Below, one piece after another: positions 32,526 to 32,573 of a DNA stretch of 32,573 nucleotides; the first letter of the stretch is position 1, and every line of letters starts with the position of its first letter. The DNA is from an uncultured Collinsella sp. Its GTDB lineage: Bacteria; Actinomycetota; Coriobacteriia; Coriobacteriales; Coriobacteriaceae. The stretch is taken from NCBI GenBank assembly GCA_938023705.1, contig CALJDJ010000087.1:1-32573 (forward strand), in the 5' to 3' direction. The position numbers were made by a program, and so were the translations under genes. The notes under the pieces are model-generated. The model did not search any database. It had not been told where the DNA came from and worked only from the letters and a program-made list of their open reading frames with translations.

Positions 32526-32573
32526 TGGCCGACGCTGCAAACCCGCCAGAGCGGCAATCTGCCTTTCAACTTC

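Noticed and set aside
1..32573. CRISPR array, tRNA or rRNA genes, transposase or integrase genes
   Set aside because: No regularly spaced repeats, no tRNA-like cloverleaf or rRNA sequence, and no recombinase motifs were found on either strand by reading.

Overview
The window reads as a chromosomal segment of a high-GC actinobacterium of the class Coriobacteriia, most likely Collinsella. This is inferred from codon use, from the gene content of the nusA/infB and dnaG-rpoD blocks, and from long imperfect palindromes between genes. Two kinds of DNA are joined. Bases 1-216 and about 13,780-32,573 are GC-rich core chromosome. Bases about 217-13,760 are an AT-richer accessory island of short, independently expressed units with relics and repeats.

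Island, left to right. The 3' end of a dTDP-4-dehydrorhamnose reductase gene (1-216) is followed by four small unrecognised genes (246-2653), at least two membrane-anchored, closed by a terminator at 2744-2782. A secreted transglutaminase-like protein lies on the minus strand (2806-4062). Its first ~45 codons and leader are repeated as a dead copy at 7791-8046. Between the two copies are a reverse transcriptase gene (4833-6287), preceded by a promoter-like site and about 300 bases packed with hairpins, and a gene for an unrecognised protein with a faint nuclease-like motif (6852-7670). Then come a five-helix membrane protein (8154-9563), a hairpin-rich spacer, a SIR2-family NAD-binding protein (10071-11666), a relic- and repeat-rich spacer, and a probable toxin-antitoxin-chaperone type locus: operator palindrome, 57-codon ORF, XRE antitoxin with a C-terminal tail, SecB-like chaperone (12530-13631). 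SIR2 proteins, RTs of this kind and TAC loci are typical anti-phage or stress genes, so this looks like a defence hotspot next to a cell-surface sugar locus. No integrase, transposase or att site is visible.

Core part. A decayed epimerase-like gene (13787-14523) is followed by a cystathionine-synthase-like PLP protein that lacks the usual catalytic lysine (14621-15613), a 164-base palindromic element, a ModE-type DNA-binding protein (minus), guaB, leuS behind a 29-bp hairpin leader, and a translation/transcription block: rimP-nusA-infB-rbfA-nrnA-truB-ribF-dnaG-rpoD. The rimP operon has a clear promoter followed by a leader terminator, an arrangement that fits attenuation by NusA. Many of these genes overlap or nearly abut, so the ribosome-maturation, initiation-factor, flavin and replication/sigma genes are probably co-expressed for much of the block.

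The most promising undescribed system is the RT with its structured upstream RNA region. The TAC-like locus with an unusual first ORF is second.
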